Positions 8,431-17,004 of a DNA stretch of 64,000 bases are shown piece by piece (position 1 is the stretch's first letter; every line of letters begins with the position of its first letter). This DNA is from JAVVHE01 sp038238915. Its GTDB lineage: Bacteria; Pseudomonadota; Alphaproteobacteria; Sphingomonadales; Sphingomonadaceae. The notes beneath the pieces were generated by a model, which saw only the letters and a list, made by a program, of their open reading frames with translations, had not been told where the DNA came from and made no database searches. The position numbers and the translations under genes were made by a program. The stretch covers positions 98,824-162,823 of the forward strand of contig JBBSFH010000004.1 in NCBI GenBank assembly GCA_038238915.1, given 5' to 3'.

Positions 8431-9297
8431 TTGCGGACGATTGGCCGTCTTGCCGCCGTGCTCTTCGCGGTGCTGCTCGCGCTCGCGGCCTATGGCTATG
8501 CGGAGGCGACCGCGACGCCGCAGGTGGTGCGTTATTGCGTGCGCGCTCCGGGCTGGCATGCCGCTCCGCTCACGATCGCCCTGATCGCGGATACGCACAT
8601 GGACCCGCTGGACATGCGCCCGGCGCGGCTCGCGCGGATCGCTGACCAGGTGAGTGCGCTGCACCCCGATCTGATCCTGATGGCGGGCGATTATCTTGGG
8701 CGGCGAGTGGATGCGCGGCTACCGGTGTCCCCGCGCGAAGCGATCGCGCCGTTTGCCCGCCTGCACGCGCGGCTGGGCGTGTTCGCGGTGCTCGGCAACC
8801 ACGATATGGGCATGCGGGAGGTTGAAACGCCCGGGCTGGACTACGCGGTGACATCGGCGCTGGCGCGGGCGGGCGTGCATGTGCTGCGCAACGCGGCTGC
8901 GCGCATTGGCGACATCTGGATCGCGGGTGTGGATGACAACGAGTTCGGCCATCCCGATGTGGATCGCGCGCTGGCGCAGGTGCCACCGGGAGCCGCTCTG
9001 ATCTTCGTGGTGCACAACCCCGATCTGATCGCGAGCCTGCCCGCGCGTCGCGTCGCGCTGGCGGTGGCCGGCCACACGCACGGCGGACAGATCGCGCCGT
9101 TCGGATTTGTGTACCGGGTTCCGATTCACCATCCCGAATGGCTTCGCGGGCTGGCGTCGGACCGAGGGATGCCGCTCATCGTGACGAGCGGGGTTGGCAC
9201 GAGCCATGTCCCGTTCCGTATCGGCGTGCCGCCGGAAATCGTATTGATCCGGCTTCAGGGCGCGGCTGCGACGCCCGCGGCGGGTATCAGCCCTTGA
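8431..9297 (+). CDS. Calcineurin-like metallophosphoesterase, membrane-anchored
   Basis: This 288-residue protein has an N-terminal hydrophobic segment (about residues 5-22), then the metallophosphoesterase series: IADTHMDPLDM, MAGDYLG, VLGNHDMG, VVHNPDL and AGHTHGGQ. These supply the Asp, His and Asn ligands of the two-metal centre. The closest-looking group is the YaeI/YkuE type, which includes lipid-directed phosphodiesterases such as UDP-2,3-diacylglucosamine hydrolases, but the substrate cannot be read. The start is TTG at 8431, nine bases after the previous stop; no in-frame ATG precedes the motifs. The 3' end overlaps the convergent next gene by 11 bp. Confidence 0.85.
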   Translation: MRTIGRLAAVLFAVLLALAAYGYAEATATPQVVRYCVRAPGWHAAPLTIALIADTHMDPLDMRPARLARIADQVSALHPDLILMAGDYLGRRVDARLPVSPREAIAPFARLHARLGVFAVLGNHDMGMREVETPGLDYAVTSALARAGVHVLRNAAARIGDIWIAGVDDNEFGHPDVDRALAQVPPGAALIFVVHNPDLIASLPARRVALAVAGHTHGGQIAPFGFVYRVPIHHPEWLRGLASDRGMPLIVTSGVGTSHVPFRIGVPPEIVLIRLQGAAATPAAGISP

Positions 9298-10237
9298 TAT
9301 CGGACGTGTGGACCCATCCCTCGATATCGAACTCGTCCGCGACCTTGAGGAACACGCCCGAACGCTCGCCGGTGGGGAACACCTGGTCGCCCGCGTGGAG
9401 CATCTTCATCACCTTGCCGCCGGGGCGGTTCATCATCGCGGTCGTCACCTGAACGCGGTATGCTTTCTTGGGCGCTTGGGACGAGGGCGCGTTTGCTTGA
9501 ACCTGACGCACCAGATCGCCATAGGCGGTCACATAGGCGGCCGAGATGATGCGCCCGATCTCGGTATCGGTGTAGCCGCCACCGACCACCGCGCCGCCAA
9601 TGCCGCCGCCAAAGCCGCCGCCGCCGAGCCCGAAGCTGACGTCGGACTTCTGCGCCTGCCCTTCCGCCGCAGCGACTTCCTCGGTCGTGCGGGCGTTGAC
9701 CAGCGTGAGCACGGTGCGCGCGGTGAGCTTCTTGGTGCGGATGCCGCCGAGCACCGCGCCGAAGATGCCGGGGGCCAGGCCGCCCAGGCCGCCGCCGATC
9801 GCCTTGCCCCCGGCATTGCCGTTCGATCCGATCAGATCGGGGACGAGGAAAAAGTCCGCGCTCTTGATCTGGCCCGCGCCGACGTTGGAGCCGCGCTGGA
9901 GTTCGCCGCCCAGATCGCGCTCCTGATTGCGCATCGCCAGGCCTGTGCCGCGGTTGACTACGCGGAAACAGGCCGAGCGCGTAACGATCACCTTGATGAG
10001 CGCGGTCGGGCTGCCGAGCTGGAACTGCGTCCACCAGTGGTTGTCAGGCTCGTTGATCGCGACGGTGCCGTAGCTGCGGTCGCAATGCGGCACCTGGGGT
10101 TCGAGACTGTTGGTCTTCGCCGCGCCCTGGCCGGGCGTATCTGGCAATTCGTCTAGCTTGGGTTTCGCGAGCGCAGGCACCATCAGCGAAAGGGTGATCA
10201 GCCCCGCGAAGCTTTGCCGAATTATCCGGTCGAACAT
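9287..10237 (-). CDS. CsgG-like outer-membrane/periplasmic protein with SH3-like C-terminus
   Basis: A 316-residue protein with a Sec signal peptide (cleavage after ALA near residue 24). The middle part (about 45-240) resembles the CsgG/HfaB family: GTVAI, LGSPTALIKVIVTRSACFRVVNRG and AMRNQERDLGGELQRGSN. It also contains two glycine-rich stretches (about 145-170 and 200-222). The C-terminal 65 residues (YRVQVTTAMMNRPG ... GWVHTSDIKG) look like a bacterial SH3 domain. The ATG at 10237 follows GGGGGA; an upstream in-frame GTG is less likely. CsgG proteins form secretion or surface channels, but no curli subunit lies nearby, and there is no lipobox Cys, so pore formation is uncertain. Confidence 0.65.
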   Translation of the reverse strand: MFDRIIRQSFAGLITLSLMVPALAKPKLDELPDTPGQGAAKTNSLEPQVPHCDRSYGTVAINEPDNHWWTQFQLGSPTALIKVIVTRSACFRVVNRGTGLAMRNQERDLGGELQRGSNVGAGQIKSADFFLVPDLIGSNGNAGGKAIGGGLGGLAPGIFGAVLGGIRTKKLTARTVLTLVNARTTEEVAAAEGQAQKSDVSFGLGGGGFGGGIGGAVVGGGYTDTEIGRIISAAYVTAYGDLVRQVQANAPSSQAPKKAYRVQVTTAMMNRPGGKVMKMLHAGDQVFPTGERSGVFLKVADEFDIEGWVHTSDIKG

Positions 10238-10292
10238 CACAAGTCCCCCATATCGAACTCACCCCGGATTGTCCGTTTTCGGTGCCAAAAGG

Positions 10293-10694
10293 TCAAGATG
10301 CAATCGCAGCTTTCAACTCGACGACGTTGTCGGACGGGTCACGCACGTAAAGAGAAAGCATATTCGGCGGCCCAGCGTGCCGTTGCTCCTCGATGATCGG
10401 CACGCCGAGCGCCGCGAGGTGCGCGCGCAGCTCGGCCTCCGGGGTTGCCTCCAGGCGGACACAGAAATGATCGATGTTACGACCCGCTGCTACGGGTGGA
10501 CGGGCCCAGGCTCCCCTCGCGTCCTCGATGTCGACGAGATCGATCTGTGCCGATCCGACACGCAACTCCGCCATCGCATAACTATCCAGGCGCCCGACAT
10601 CTTCGGCACCGACTACCGTGACATAGAAGGCGATCGCCCGATCGAGTCCACGTACCAGCAGCAGTACATGATCTATGCCGAGTGGTTGGAGCAT
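10293..10694 (-). CDS. VOC/glyoxalase-fold protein
   Basis: This 133-residue protein has a single pair of vicinal-oxygen-chelate modules: GIDHVLLLVRGLDRAIAFYVTVVGA at the N-terminus and LSLYVRDPSDNVVELKAA at the C-terminus. The His near residue 9 and the C-terminal Glu are typical metal ligands; another His lies in NIDHFCVRLEA. The family includes glyoxalase I, fosfomycin resistance enzymes and ring-cleavage dioxygenases, and short members like this are usually of unknown substrate. It lies 3 bp downstream of the cysteine synthase gene on the same strand, so the two are cotranscribed. Function beyond the fold is not assigned. Confidence 0.85.
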   Translation of the reverse strand: MLQPLGIDHVLLLVRGLDRAIAFYVTVVGAEDVGRLDSYAMAELRVGSAQIDLVDIEDARGAWARPPVAAGRNIDHFCVRLEATPEAELRAHLAALGVPIIEEQRHAGPPNMLSLYVRDPSDNVVELKAAIAS

Positions 10695-10697
10695 GGT

Positions 10698-11615
10698 CTA
10701 TTCGGTCGGCAGGAAATCGGGAACGCTCAAGTACCGCTCCCCGGTATCGTAGTTGAACCCGAGCACGCGCTTGCCTGCCAGTTCGGGCAGCTTCTGCGCG
10801 ATTGCCGCCAGCGTTGCGCCCGAGGAAATGCCGACCAGCAGCCCCTCGACCCGCGCAGAACGCCGCGCCCATTCCTTGGCGTCGTCGGGCGTGACCTGGA
10901 TCACGCCGTCGATCGCGGCGCCGTGATAATTCACCGGGATAAAGCCCGCGCCAATCCCCTGGATGGGATGCGGCCCGGGCGCGCCGCCCGATAGGACGGG
11001 GGAGGCGGTGGGCTCGACCGCGTAGACCTTGAGGTTCGGCCAGTGCGGCTTCAGCACCTCCGCGCAGCCGGTGATGTGACCGCCGGTGCCAACGCCGGTG
11101 ATGATCGCATCGATCGGCGTCTCGGCGAAATCGTCCAGGATTTCGATCGCGGTGGTGCGGTGGTGAATGTCGATGTTGGCGGGGTTTTCGAACTGCTGCG
11201 GGATCCATGCGCCCGGGATCGTCGCGGCGAGTTCGTGCGCGCGAGCGATCGCGGCTTTCATGCCGCCCTCGCGCGGCGTCAGATCGAACGTGGCACCATA
11301 GGCGAGCATCAAACGGCGGCGCTCGATCGACATGCTCTCGGGCATGACCAGGATCAGCTTGTAGCCCTTCACCGCCGCCGCCAGTGCCAGGCCGACGCCG
11401 GTGTTGCCGCTGGTGGGCTCGATGATCGTGCCGCCGGGCTTGAGATGGCCGTCACGCTCGGCCGCCTCGATCATGGCGGCACCGATACGGTCCTTGATCG
11501 ATCCGCCAGGGTTGGAGCGCTCGGACTTCACCCAGACCTCGTGATCGGGGAACAGGCGAGCAAGGTGGATGTGCGGGGTGTGGCCGATGGTGTCGAGGAC
11601 GCTCGCGGCTTTCAT
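10698..11615 (-). CDS. cysK: Cysteine synthase A (O-acetylserine sulfhydrylase)
   Basis: This 305-residue PLP enzyme carries the lysine motif KSERSNPGGSIKDRIG (Lys41), the substrate loop PTSGNTGVGLA, and the PLP phosphate loop GVGTGGHITG. It makes cysteine from O-acetylserine and sulfide in the cytoplasm. Sequence and length fit CysK-type proteins; the CysM-like variant with thiosulfate specificity cannot be excluded by eye. The ATG at 11615 is preferred because GGGAG lies 7 nt upstream; an in-frame TTG sits two codons earlier. The VOC gene follows with a 3-bp gap. Confidence 0.93.
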   Translation of the reverse strand: MKAASVLDTIGHTPHIHLARLFPDHEVWVKSERSNPGGSIKDRIGAAMIEAAERDGHLKPGGTIIEPTSGNTGVGLALAAAVKGYKLILVMPESMSIERRRLMLAYGATFDLTPREGGMKAAIARAHELAATIPGAWIPQQFENPANIDIHHRTTAIEILDDFAETPIDAIITGVGTGGHITGCAEVLKPHWPNLKVYAVEPTASPVLSGGAPGPHPIQGIGAGFIPVNYHGAAIDGVIQVTPDDAKEWARRSARVEGLLVGISSGATLAAIAQKLPELAGKRVLGFNYDTGERYLSVPDFLPTE

Positions 11616-11642
11616 CGCCAATCTCCCGTTGTGCGCGCAAGG

Positions 11643-12878
11643 TTAACCCGCAGGCACGCCTTCGCCAAGCCTGTCGGCGCGGAGCAGCTCGGGGAAGCCG
11701 CGTGCCCACAGCCCCGCGACGAGGACCGCGCCCACCCCGCCAGCAACCGCAGCCGCGACCGGACCGATGGCGGACGCGACGACGCCGGTCTCGAACTCGC
11801 CCAGTTCGTTCGAGGCCGAAATGAACAAGCCCGAGACGCTGGCGACGCGGCCGCGCATCGCATCCGGAGTGTGGATCTGGATCAGTGACTGGCGGACGTA
11901 AACGCTGACCATATCTGCCGCCCCCGCAACGCCGAGCGCGACCAGCGACAGCGCAAAGTTGGTCGAAAACCCGAACACCACGTTTGCCGCACCGAAGACC
12001 GCGACCGAGACGAACATTTTCATGCCCACGCCGCGCCCCAACGAGCGGCGCGCAAAGACGAGCGCCATCGCCGCCGAACCGATCGCGGGCGCGGCGCGCA
12101 GATGGCCGAGACCACTCGCGCCCACATGCAGCACATCGCGCGCGTAGACCGGCAGCAGTGCGGTCGCGCCACCGAGGATGACCGCGAACAGATCGAGGCT
12201 GATCGCGCCGAGCACCACCTTGTTGTCGCGCACGTATCGCAGTCCGTCACCGATCTGCTTCAAGGGTCCATCGGGGCTTCGCGCGGCACGCGCGACGGGG
12301 CGGATGAGCAGCGCTGCAGCCAGACTTAAGACCAGCATCGCGGCGGCGACCGCGAACGGCACGTAGGATGCGACGCCGTACAGGTAACCGCCGAGCACCG
12401 GTCCGCCGATTGCACCCACCTGCCAAGCCATCGAATTGAATGCGATCGCGCGCGGCAGCACCTCTCGCGGCACCAGATTGGGCGCGAGCGAGCTCAGCGA
12501 CGGGCCAGCAAACGCGCGCGCCACCCCGAGTAAGGCAGCGATCGCGAAAATGCCGGGCAATGTGAGCCGATGCGCGCAGGTTCCCCACGCGAGCGCGCAG
12601 GCGCAGACCAGTTCTAGGCACACCGCCGCGCGCGCGATCCAGCGGCGATCGAGCCTGTCGGCGGCGTAACCCGCAAACGGCGTGAGCAGGATCATCGGCG
12701 CGAACTGCGCCAGCCCGACCATCCCGAGCTGGAACGCCGCCGCGCGCGGGGTCATCGTGAGGCGCGCCAGATCATAGACCTGCCAGCCGATCACCACGAC
12801 CATCATCAACTGCGCGAGCGAGGAGGCGAACTTTGCCACCCAGAACAGGCGGAAATCGCGGAAGGCGAGCGGCGACAT
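11643..12878 (-). CDS. MFS transporter, MFS_3/EntS-like
   Basis: This 411-residue membrane protein has about 12 hydrophobic segments. The N-terminus SPLAFRDFRLFWVAKFASSL is typical of the MFS_3 (DUF894, EntS-like) exporters, and the loop GYAADRLDRRW is the family A-like motif between the second and third helices. Members export siderophores, drugs or unknown metabolites. The ATG at 12878 was chosen because family homology begins right there; a longer TTG-start version to 12923 adds an Arg/Pro-rich, non-hydrophobic leader. The divergence of neighbours gives no substrate clue. Confidence 0.85.
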   Translation of the reverse strand: MSPLAFRDFRLFWVAKFASSLAQLMMVVVIGWQVYDLARLTMTPRAAAFQLGMVGLAQFAPMILLTPFAGYAADRLDRRWIARAAVCLELVCACALAWGTCAHRLTLPGIFAIAALLGVARAFAGPSLSSLAPNLVPREVLPRAIAFNSMAWQVGAIGGPVLGGYLYGVASYVPFAVAAAMLVLSLAAALLIRPVARAARSPDGPLKQIGDGLRYVRDNKVVLGAISLDLFAVILGGATALLPVYARDVLHVGASGLGHLRAAPAIGSAAMALVFARRSLGRGVGMKMFVSVAVFGAANVVFGFSTNFALSLVALGVAGAADMVSVYVRQSLIQIHTPDAMRGRVASVSGLFISASNELGEFETGVVASAIGPVAAAVAGGVGAVLVAGLWARGFPELLRADRLGEGVPAG

Positions 12879-12926
12879 CGGCGCGTGTGTAGGGCGCGCG
12901 CCGTGCGGCGTCACTATTCGCAAGCG

Positions 12927-14072
12927 TTACGCCGCGATGCGGGCGAGATGTTCGTAGAGTTGCTGCGTGTGGCGCTCCCAGCCGAAGCGTTCGGCCGCCG
13001 CGCGCACATCGGCGCGTGGTGGCGGGGTGGCCAGCAGGTCGGCAATCGACTGCGCGAACGCCGCAGGGGTGCGCGCGGCGAGGCGTCCGGCGGCGGGGCG
13101 ATCGATCACCTCGGCCGCGCCGCCAACTGCGGTGGCGACAATCGGCGTTCCGCAGGCGAGCGCCTCGACCCACGCGTTCGCCAGCCCCTCGCGTTCGCTC
13201 GCGAGCGCCATCACGTCCGTCGCCGCGAGCAGCCGCGCAACCTCGGCGTGGGGCAGCGCACCGGTGAGCACCGCGCGATCGGCGATGCCGAGGTCGGCGA
13301 TCATGCCGCGAAGCCGTGCCTCCTCCGGCCCGCTGCCGACGATGCGCAGATGCACGCCGGGCAACGACGCGACCGCGTGCAGCACGATATCGTGGCCCTT
13401 AAGCGCGATCAGGTTGCCGATGCTGACCACCAGCGGCGATGGCAGCGGCGCGGCGGCGCTGGTTTCGCATCCATCGGCGGGCCGGAACGCATCGAGATCG
13501 ACACCGGTATAATGGACCGCGATCTTGTCTGCCGCCATGCCGAGCGCGACCATATCGCGCTTCATCGCCGCGCTGACCGCGAGCAGACCCGCTGCGTCCT
13601 CGGCCGCGCGCAAGATTGTGCGGCGCGCGGGCGGGCGCGTGCCCCACAGGTGAATGTCCGAACCGCGCGCCTTGATCGACACGGGCACGCCCGAGCGCGC
13701 GCCGACCATCGCGGCGGCGACCCCGCAGGGGTGGAAGAAATCGGCGTGGATCACATCCACCTCGCCGATCAATGGCGCTGCGGCGCGCGCGATCAGGCCC
13801 GGATTGATGCGCCAGCCGATCCCCGGCACCAGCGCGAAACGCGGACGCTGGACAGAAACGCCCTTCCATTGCTCGATGAGTGGCAGCGCGGCGCGCGCGC
13901 GGTACTGCGGGTGGCGCGAAAGCGGCCACGGCGGGACGCCGTTGGGCGCGATCACGCGCAGCTCCACGTCCGGATGCGCGGCGAGGCGCAGCAGCGAACG
14001 CTCGACAAAGCCACCCAGTCCGGGTTGTGCCGCGCTCGGGAACAGCGTGGTCAGGGCAACAACACGAAACAT
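12927..14072 (-). CDS. Glycosyltransferase family 4 protein
   Basis: This 381-residue protein has the GT-B layout: an N-terminal acceptor domain (VVALTTLFPSAAQPGLGGFVERS, with the glycine-rich loop) and a C-terminal nucleotide-sugar domain with LVVSIGNLIALKGHDIVLHA, LRIVGSGPEEARLRGM and EREGLANAWVEALACGTPIVATAVGG, which contains the E-x7-E motif. It would transfer a sugar to lipopolysaccharide, capsule or another glycan at the cytoplasmic membrane face. It lies just upstream of the MFS gene on the same strand and is divergent from bamD. No other polysaccharide genes are adjacent, so the glycan is unknown. Confidence 0.88.
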   Translation of the reverse strand: MFRVVALTTLFPSAAQPGLGGFVERSLLRLAAHPDVELRVIAPNGVPPWPLSRHPQYRARAALPLIEQWKGVSVQRPRFALVPGIGWRINPGLIARAAAPLIGEVDVIHADFFHPCGVAAAMVGARSGVPVSIKARGSDIHLWGTRPPARRTILRAAEDAAGLLAVSAAMKRDMVALGMAADKIAVHYTGVDLDAFRPADGCETSAAAPLPSPLVVSIGNLIALKGHDIVLHAVASLPGVHLRIVGSGPEEARLRGMIADLGIADRAVLTGALPHAEVARLLAATDVMALASEREGLANAWVEALACGTPIVATAVGGAAEVIDRPAAGRLAARTPAAFAQSIADLLATPPPRADVRAAAERFGWERHTQQLYEHLARIAA

Positions 14073-14122
14073 CGTGACCGTCCCTAGCGCGCCGCCGCTT
14101 GGCGGGCGAGGGCCGCGCGCCT

Positions 14123-14920
14123 ATGAAGAGCGGCATGACCCGTTTGCGCCCGTTTCCCGCCGCCGTCCTGATCGCCCTCGCCGCCGCCACCGCGCTCTCG
14201 GGATGCGCCGGAGGCTCCAAGCGACCGCGCGCGGATACGAAGTATGTCGCGCGCGATGTCGAGACATTGTACGCAAACGCCAAGGGATTGCTCGACCGCA
14301 AGCTGTACAAAGAGGCTGCGGGTGCTTTCGACGAGGTCGAGCGGCAGCATCCCTATTCGGTTTGGGCCCGGCGCGCCGAATTGATGAGTTCGTTCAGCTA
14401 TTGGGCGGCGCGTGAATATTCCCAATCGATCCTGTCGGCGCAGCGCTTTCTGGCGCTGCATCCCGGCTACAAGGACGCACCCTACGCCTACTACCTGGTC
14501 GCGGTCGATTATTACGAACAGATCAACGACGTCGAGCATGATCAGAAGACGAGCACGCAGGCGCTGGACGCGTTGACCGAACTGGTGCGTCGCTATCCGC
14601 AAACATCCTACGCCGCGGACGCGCGGCTAAAGATCGATCTGGTGCGCGATCACCTGGCGGGCAAGGAAATGGAGATCGGGCGCTTCTACCAGGGCCGCAG
14701 GCAGTGGCTGTCGAGCGTCGGCCGCTTCCGCAACGTCGTCGACAATTATCAGACGACCAGCCACACACCCGAGGCGCTCGAACGGCTGGTGGAAAGCTAT
14801 ATCGCGCTCGGCCTGCCCGAAGAGGCGAAGAAGGCTGGCGCGGTGCTGAACTATAACTACCCCGGATCGATCTGGTACCAACGCGCCTACGCGTTGATGA
14901 ACAAGCACCACGCCGCCTGA
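14123..14920 (+). CDS. bamD: Outer membrane assembly lipoprotein BamD
   Basis: This 265-residue lipoprotein has the signal RLRPFPAAVLIALAAATALSGC with lipobox LSGC. Five TPR-like helical pairs follow: LYANAKGLLDRKLYKEAAGAFDEVERQHPYS, then SYWAAREYSQSILSAQRFLALHPG, and the family-specific YYLVAVDYYEQINDVEHDQ. BamD is the essential partner of BamA in folding beta-barrel proteins into the outer membrane. The start could be ATG 14123 or 14135; both give a usable lipoprotein signal. The neighbouring recN 13 bp downstream is a conserved alphaproteobacterial order. It is divergent from the glycosyltransferase gene. Confidence 0.95.
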   Translation: MKSGMTRLRPFPAAVLIALAAATALSGCAGGSKRPRADTKYVARDVETLYANAKGLLDRKLYKEAAGAFDEVERQHPYSVWARRAELMSSFSYWAAREYSQSILSAQRFLALHPGYKDAPYAYYLVAVDYYEQINDVEHDQKTSTQALDALTELVRRYPQTSYAADARLKIDLVRDHLAGKEMEIGRFYQGRRQWLSSVGRFRNVVDNYQTTSHTPEALERLVESYIALGLPEEAKKAGAVLNYNYPGSIWYQRAYALMNKHHAA

Positions 14921-14933
14921 ACTGCTGGGTCCC

Positions 14934-16613
14934 ATGCTGACGTCGCTCACTGTCCGCGACGTGGTGCTGATCGAGGCGTTGGACCTCGAATTCGGGCCGG
15001 GACTGCTCGCGCTGACGGGCGAGACCGGGGCGGGCAAATCGATCCTGCTCGATGCGCTGGGGCTCGTGCTCGGTGCGCGCGGCGAGACGGGACTGGTTCG
15101 GACTGGTGCGGCGCAGGCGAGCGTGGCGGCCGAGTTCTCGGTCGCCCCCGATCATCCGGCACGCGCGCTGCTGAAGGACAACGGGCTGGAGGCCGAAGGG
15201 CCAATCCTGCTGCGCCGCACGCTGAAATCCGATGGCGGCGGGCGAGCGTTCGCGCAGGATACCGCTGTCGGAGTTGCGCTGCTGCGCGAACTGGGCGGAT
15301 TGCTTGTCGAGGTGCATGGCCAGCATGACGAGCGCGGGCTGCTCAACCCGCGCGGGCATCGTGCACTGCTCGATCAGTTCGGCGGACTGGAGGCGCTGGC
15401 GGCCGAGACCGCCGCGGCGTTCGACGCGTGGCAAACTGCGCGCGCAGCGGTTGCGGACGCGGGCGTCGCGGCCGAGGCGGCGGAGCGCGAGCGCGAATGG
15501 CTCGAACATGCGGTTGGCGAATTGGAGGCGATGGCTCCCGTGCCGGGCGAGGAGGCCGATCTCGCCGCCGAGCGCAGCGCGATGCAGAAAGGCGCGCGGT
15601 TGACCGACGATCTGGGTGCAGTCGATGCGCTGCTCGGCGGATCAGACGGCGCGCTGGCGCAGTTGAGGCAGGCGGCGCGGCGGCTGGAGCGAATGGGCGG
15701 CGAGCATGAGGCGCTCGCCGAGGCCCTGGCGGCGCTGGACCGTGCGCTGAGCGAGGCGGGCACGGCGGAGGATGCGCTGGCGGCGGCGCACCAGGCGCTG
15801 GCGTTCGATCCGGCTCGGTTGGAGCGCGTGGAAGGGCGATTGTTCGATCTGCGCGGACTCGCGCGCAAGCACCGGGTCGAGGCCGACGCGCTGGCCGCAC
15901 TTGCCGAGGAATTGCGCGCCAAACTGGATGCGACGCTGGCAGGGGAGGGGCTTGTCGCGCGCCTCACCGCCGAGGCCGCGCGCGCGCGGGCCGTGTTCAT
16001 CGCGCTGGCGCAGCGGCTGAGCGTGGGCCGCGCGTCGGCGTCGGCGCGGCTCGATACGGCGGTGGCGGGCGAGCTTGCGCCGCTCAAGCTCGGCGCGGCG
16101 CGGTTTCGTGTGAGCATGTCGGCGTTGCCCGAGGCTGGGTGGGGGCCGTGCGGGCAGGACCGTGTGGAGTTCGAGATCGCCACCAACCCGGGTGCGCCGT
16201 TCGCGCCGCTGGTCAAGATCGCCAGCGGCGGCGAACTTTCGCGTTTCACGCTGGCGCTCAAGGTCGCGCTCGCGGCGACGCGTCAGGCAGCGACGCTGAT
16301 CTTCGACGAAATCGATCGCGGCGTCGGCGGCGCGGTCGCGAGCGCGATCGGCGAGCGGCTGGCACGGCTGGCCGACGGCGCGCAGGTGCTGGTGGTGACG
16401 CACTCGCCGCAGGTCGCAGCGGCGGCGGCGCGGCAGTGGCGCATCGAGAAGGGCGACGCGGACGGGCGCGCAGTGACGCGGTTGACCGCGTTGGGTGCGG
16501 GAGAGCGGCGCGAGGAGATCGCGCGGATGCTTTCGGGCACCGAGGTAACGGTAGAGGCGCGCGCGCAGGCGGGGCGGCTGCTGGGGGGCGGGGATTTGGG
16601 CCTGCTGCTGTAA
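14934..16613 (+). CDS. recN: DNA repair protein RecN
   Basis: This 559-residue SMC-like ATPase starts MLTSLTVRDVVLIEALDLEF with Walker A GETGAGKS at residues 29-36, followed by LLDALGLVLGAR. A long Ala/Glu/Arg-rich coiled-coil middle (about 150-370) precedes the C-terminal ATPase half with the ABC signature KIASGGELSRFTLALK, Walker B LIFDEIDRGVGG and VVTHSPQVAA. RecN gathers DNA ends in double-strand break repair. The ATG at 14934 is 13 bp after bamD, suggesting cotranscription. Confidence 0.96.
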   Translation: MLTSLTVRDVVLIEALDLEFGPGLLALTGETGAGKSILLDALGLVLGARGETGLVRTGAAQASVAAEFSVAPDHPARALLKDNGLEAEGPILLRRTLKSDGGGRAFAQDTAVGVALLRELGGLLVEVHGQHDERGLLNPRGHRALLDQFGGLEALAAETAAAFDAWQTARAAVADAGVAAEAAEREREWLEHAVGELEAMAPVPGEEADLAAERSAMQKGARLTDDLGAVDALLGGSDGALAQLRQAARRLERMGGEHEALAEALAALDRALSEAGTAEDALAAAHQALAFDPARLERVEGRLFDLRGLARKHRVEADALAALAEELRAKLDATLAGEGLVARLTAEAARARAVFIALAQRLSVGRASASARLDTAVAGELAPLKLGAARFRVSMSALPEAGWGPCGQDRVEFEIATNPGAPFAPLVKIASGGELSRFTLALKVALAATRQAATLIFDEIDRGVGGAVASAIGERLARLADGAQVLVVTHSPQVAAAAARQWRIEKGDADGRAVTRLTALGAGERREEIARMLSGTEVTVEARAQAGRLLGGGDLGLLL

Positions 16614-16618
16614 CGCGC

Positions 16619-16646
16619 TTGACGATTGCGATCATCCGGCTACTGT
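16619..16646 (+). promoter_or_regulatory. Putative promoter of the ars operon
   Basis: TTGACG (16619-16624), a 16-bp spacer and TACTGT (16641-16646) form a reasonable sigma-70 promoter just after the recN stop codon. The predicted transcription start, about 16653, is at the arsR ATG (16654), implying a leaderless or nearly leaderless message. Confidence 0.5.
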
Positions 16647-16660
16647 TCGACATATGTCGA
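16647..16660. promoter_or_regulatory. 14-bp perfect palindrome, likely ArsR operator
   Basis: TCGACATATGTCGA is a perfect palindrome directly after the -10 hexamer and covers the first start codon of arsR. ArsR/SmtB repressors bind such palindromes, and this position would block transcription initiation. Derepression by arsenite is inferred from the family. Confidence 0.6.
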
Positions 16661-17004
16661 TGAGTCATTCCTCACCCACCGAAACTGCGCTCGCCGCGTT
16701 GTCGGCGCTGGCGCACGCGCATAGGCTCGCTGCACACCGTGCGCTGGTCGTCGCTGGTCCGGCGGGGATGACAGCGGGCGCGATCGCCGACGCGCTCGGG
16801 CTTCCGCAGTCCTCGCTGTCCTTCCACCTCGCGCATCTGGTGCGGGCAGGACTGGCAACGCAGCGCCGCGCCAGTCGACAGATGATCTATGCGGCCGACT
16901 TCGGCGCGGTGACCGCGCTCGTCGGTTATCTGACCGAAAATTGCTGTGGTGGCGCGGACTGCACAGCGAACGCGGCGAGCGAACCCGCACGGCGGGCGGC
17001 ATGA
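16654..17004 (+). CDS. arsR: ArsR-family arsenite-responsive repressor
   Basis: This 116-residue protein has a winged-helix core: AHRLAAHRALVVAGPAGMTAGAIADALGLPQSSLSFHLAHLVRAGLATQRR, with the recognition helix around residues 51-65. Near the C-terminus NCCGGADC places Cys97, Cys98 and Cys103 together, much like the vicinal-cysteine arsenite sites of the AfArsR type, though the spacing to the third Cys is one shorter than that remembered for AfArsR. It would release DNA on As(III) binding. Two in-frame ATGs exist (16654, 16660), both inside the operator. It overlaps arsC by 4 bp (ATGA). Confidence 0.88.
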   Translation: MSMSHSSPTETALAALSALAHAHRLAAHRALVVAGPAGMTAGAIADALGLPQSSLSFHLAHLVRAGLATQRRASRQMIYAADFGAVTALVGYLTENCCGGADCTANAASEPARRAA

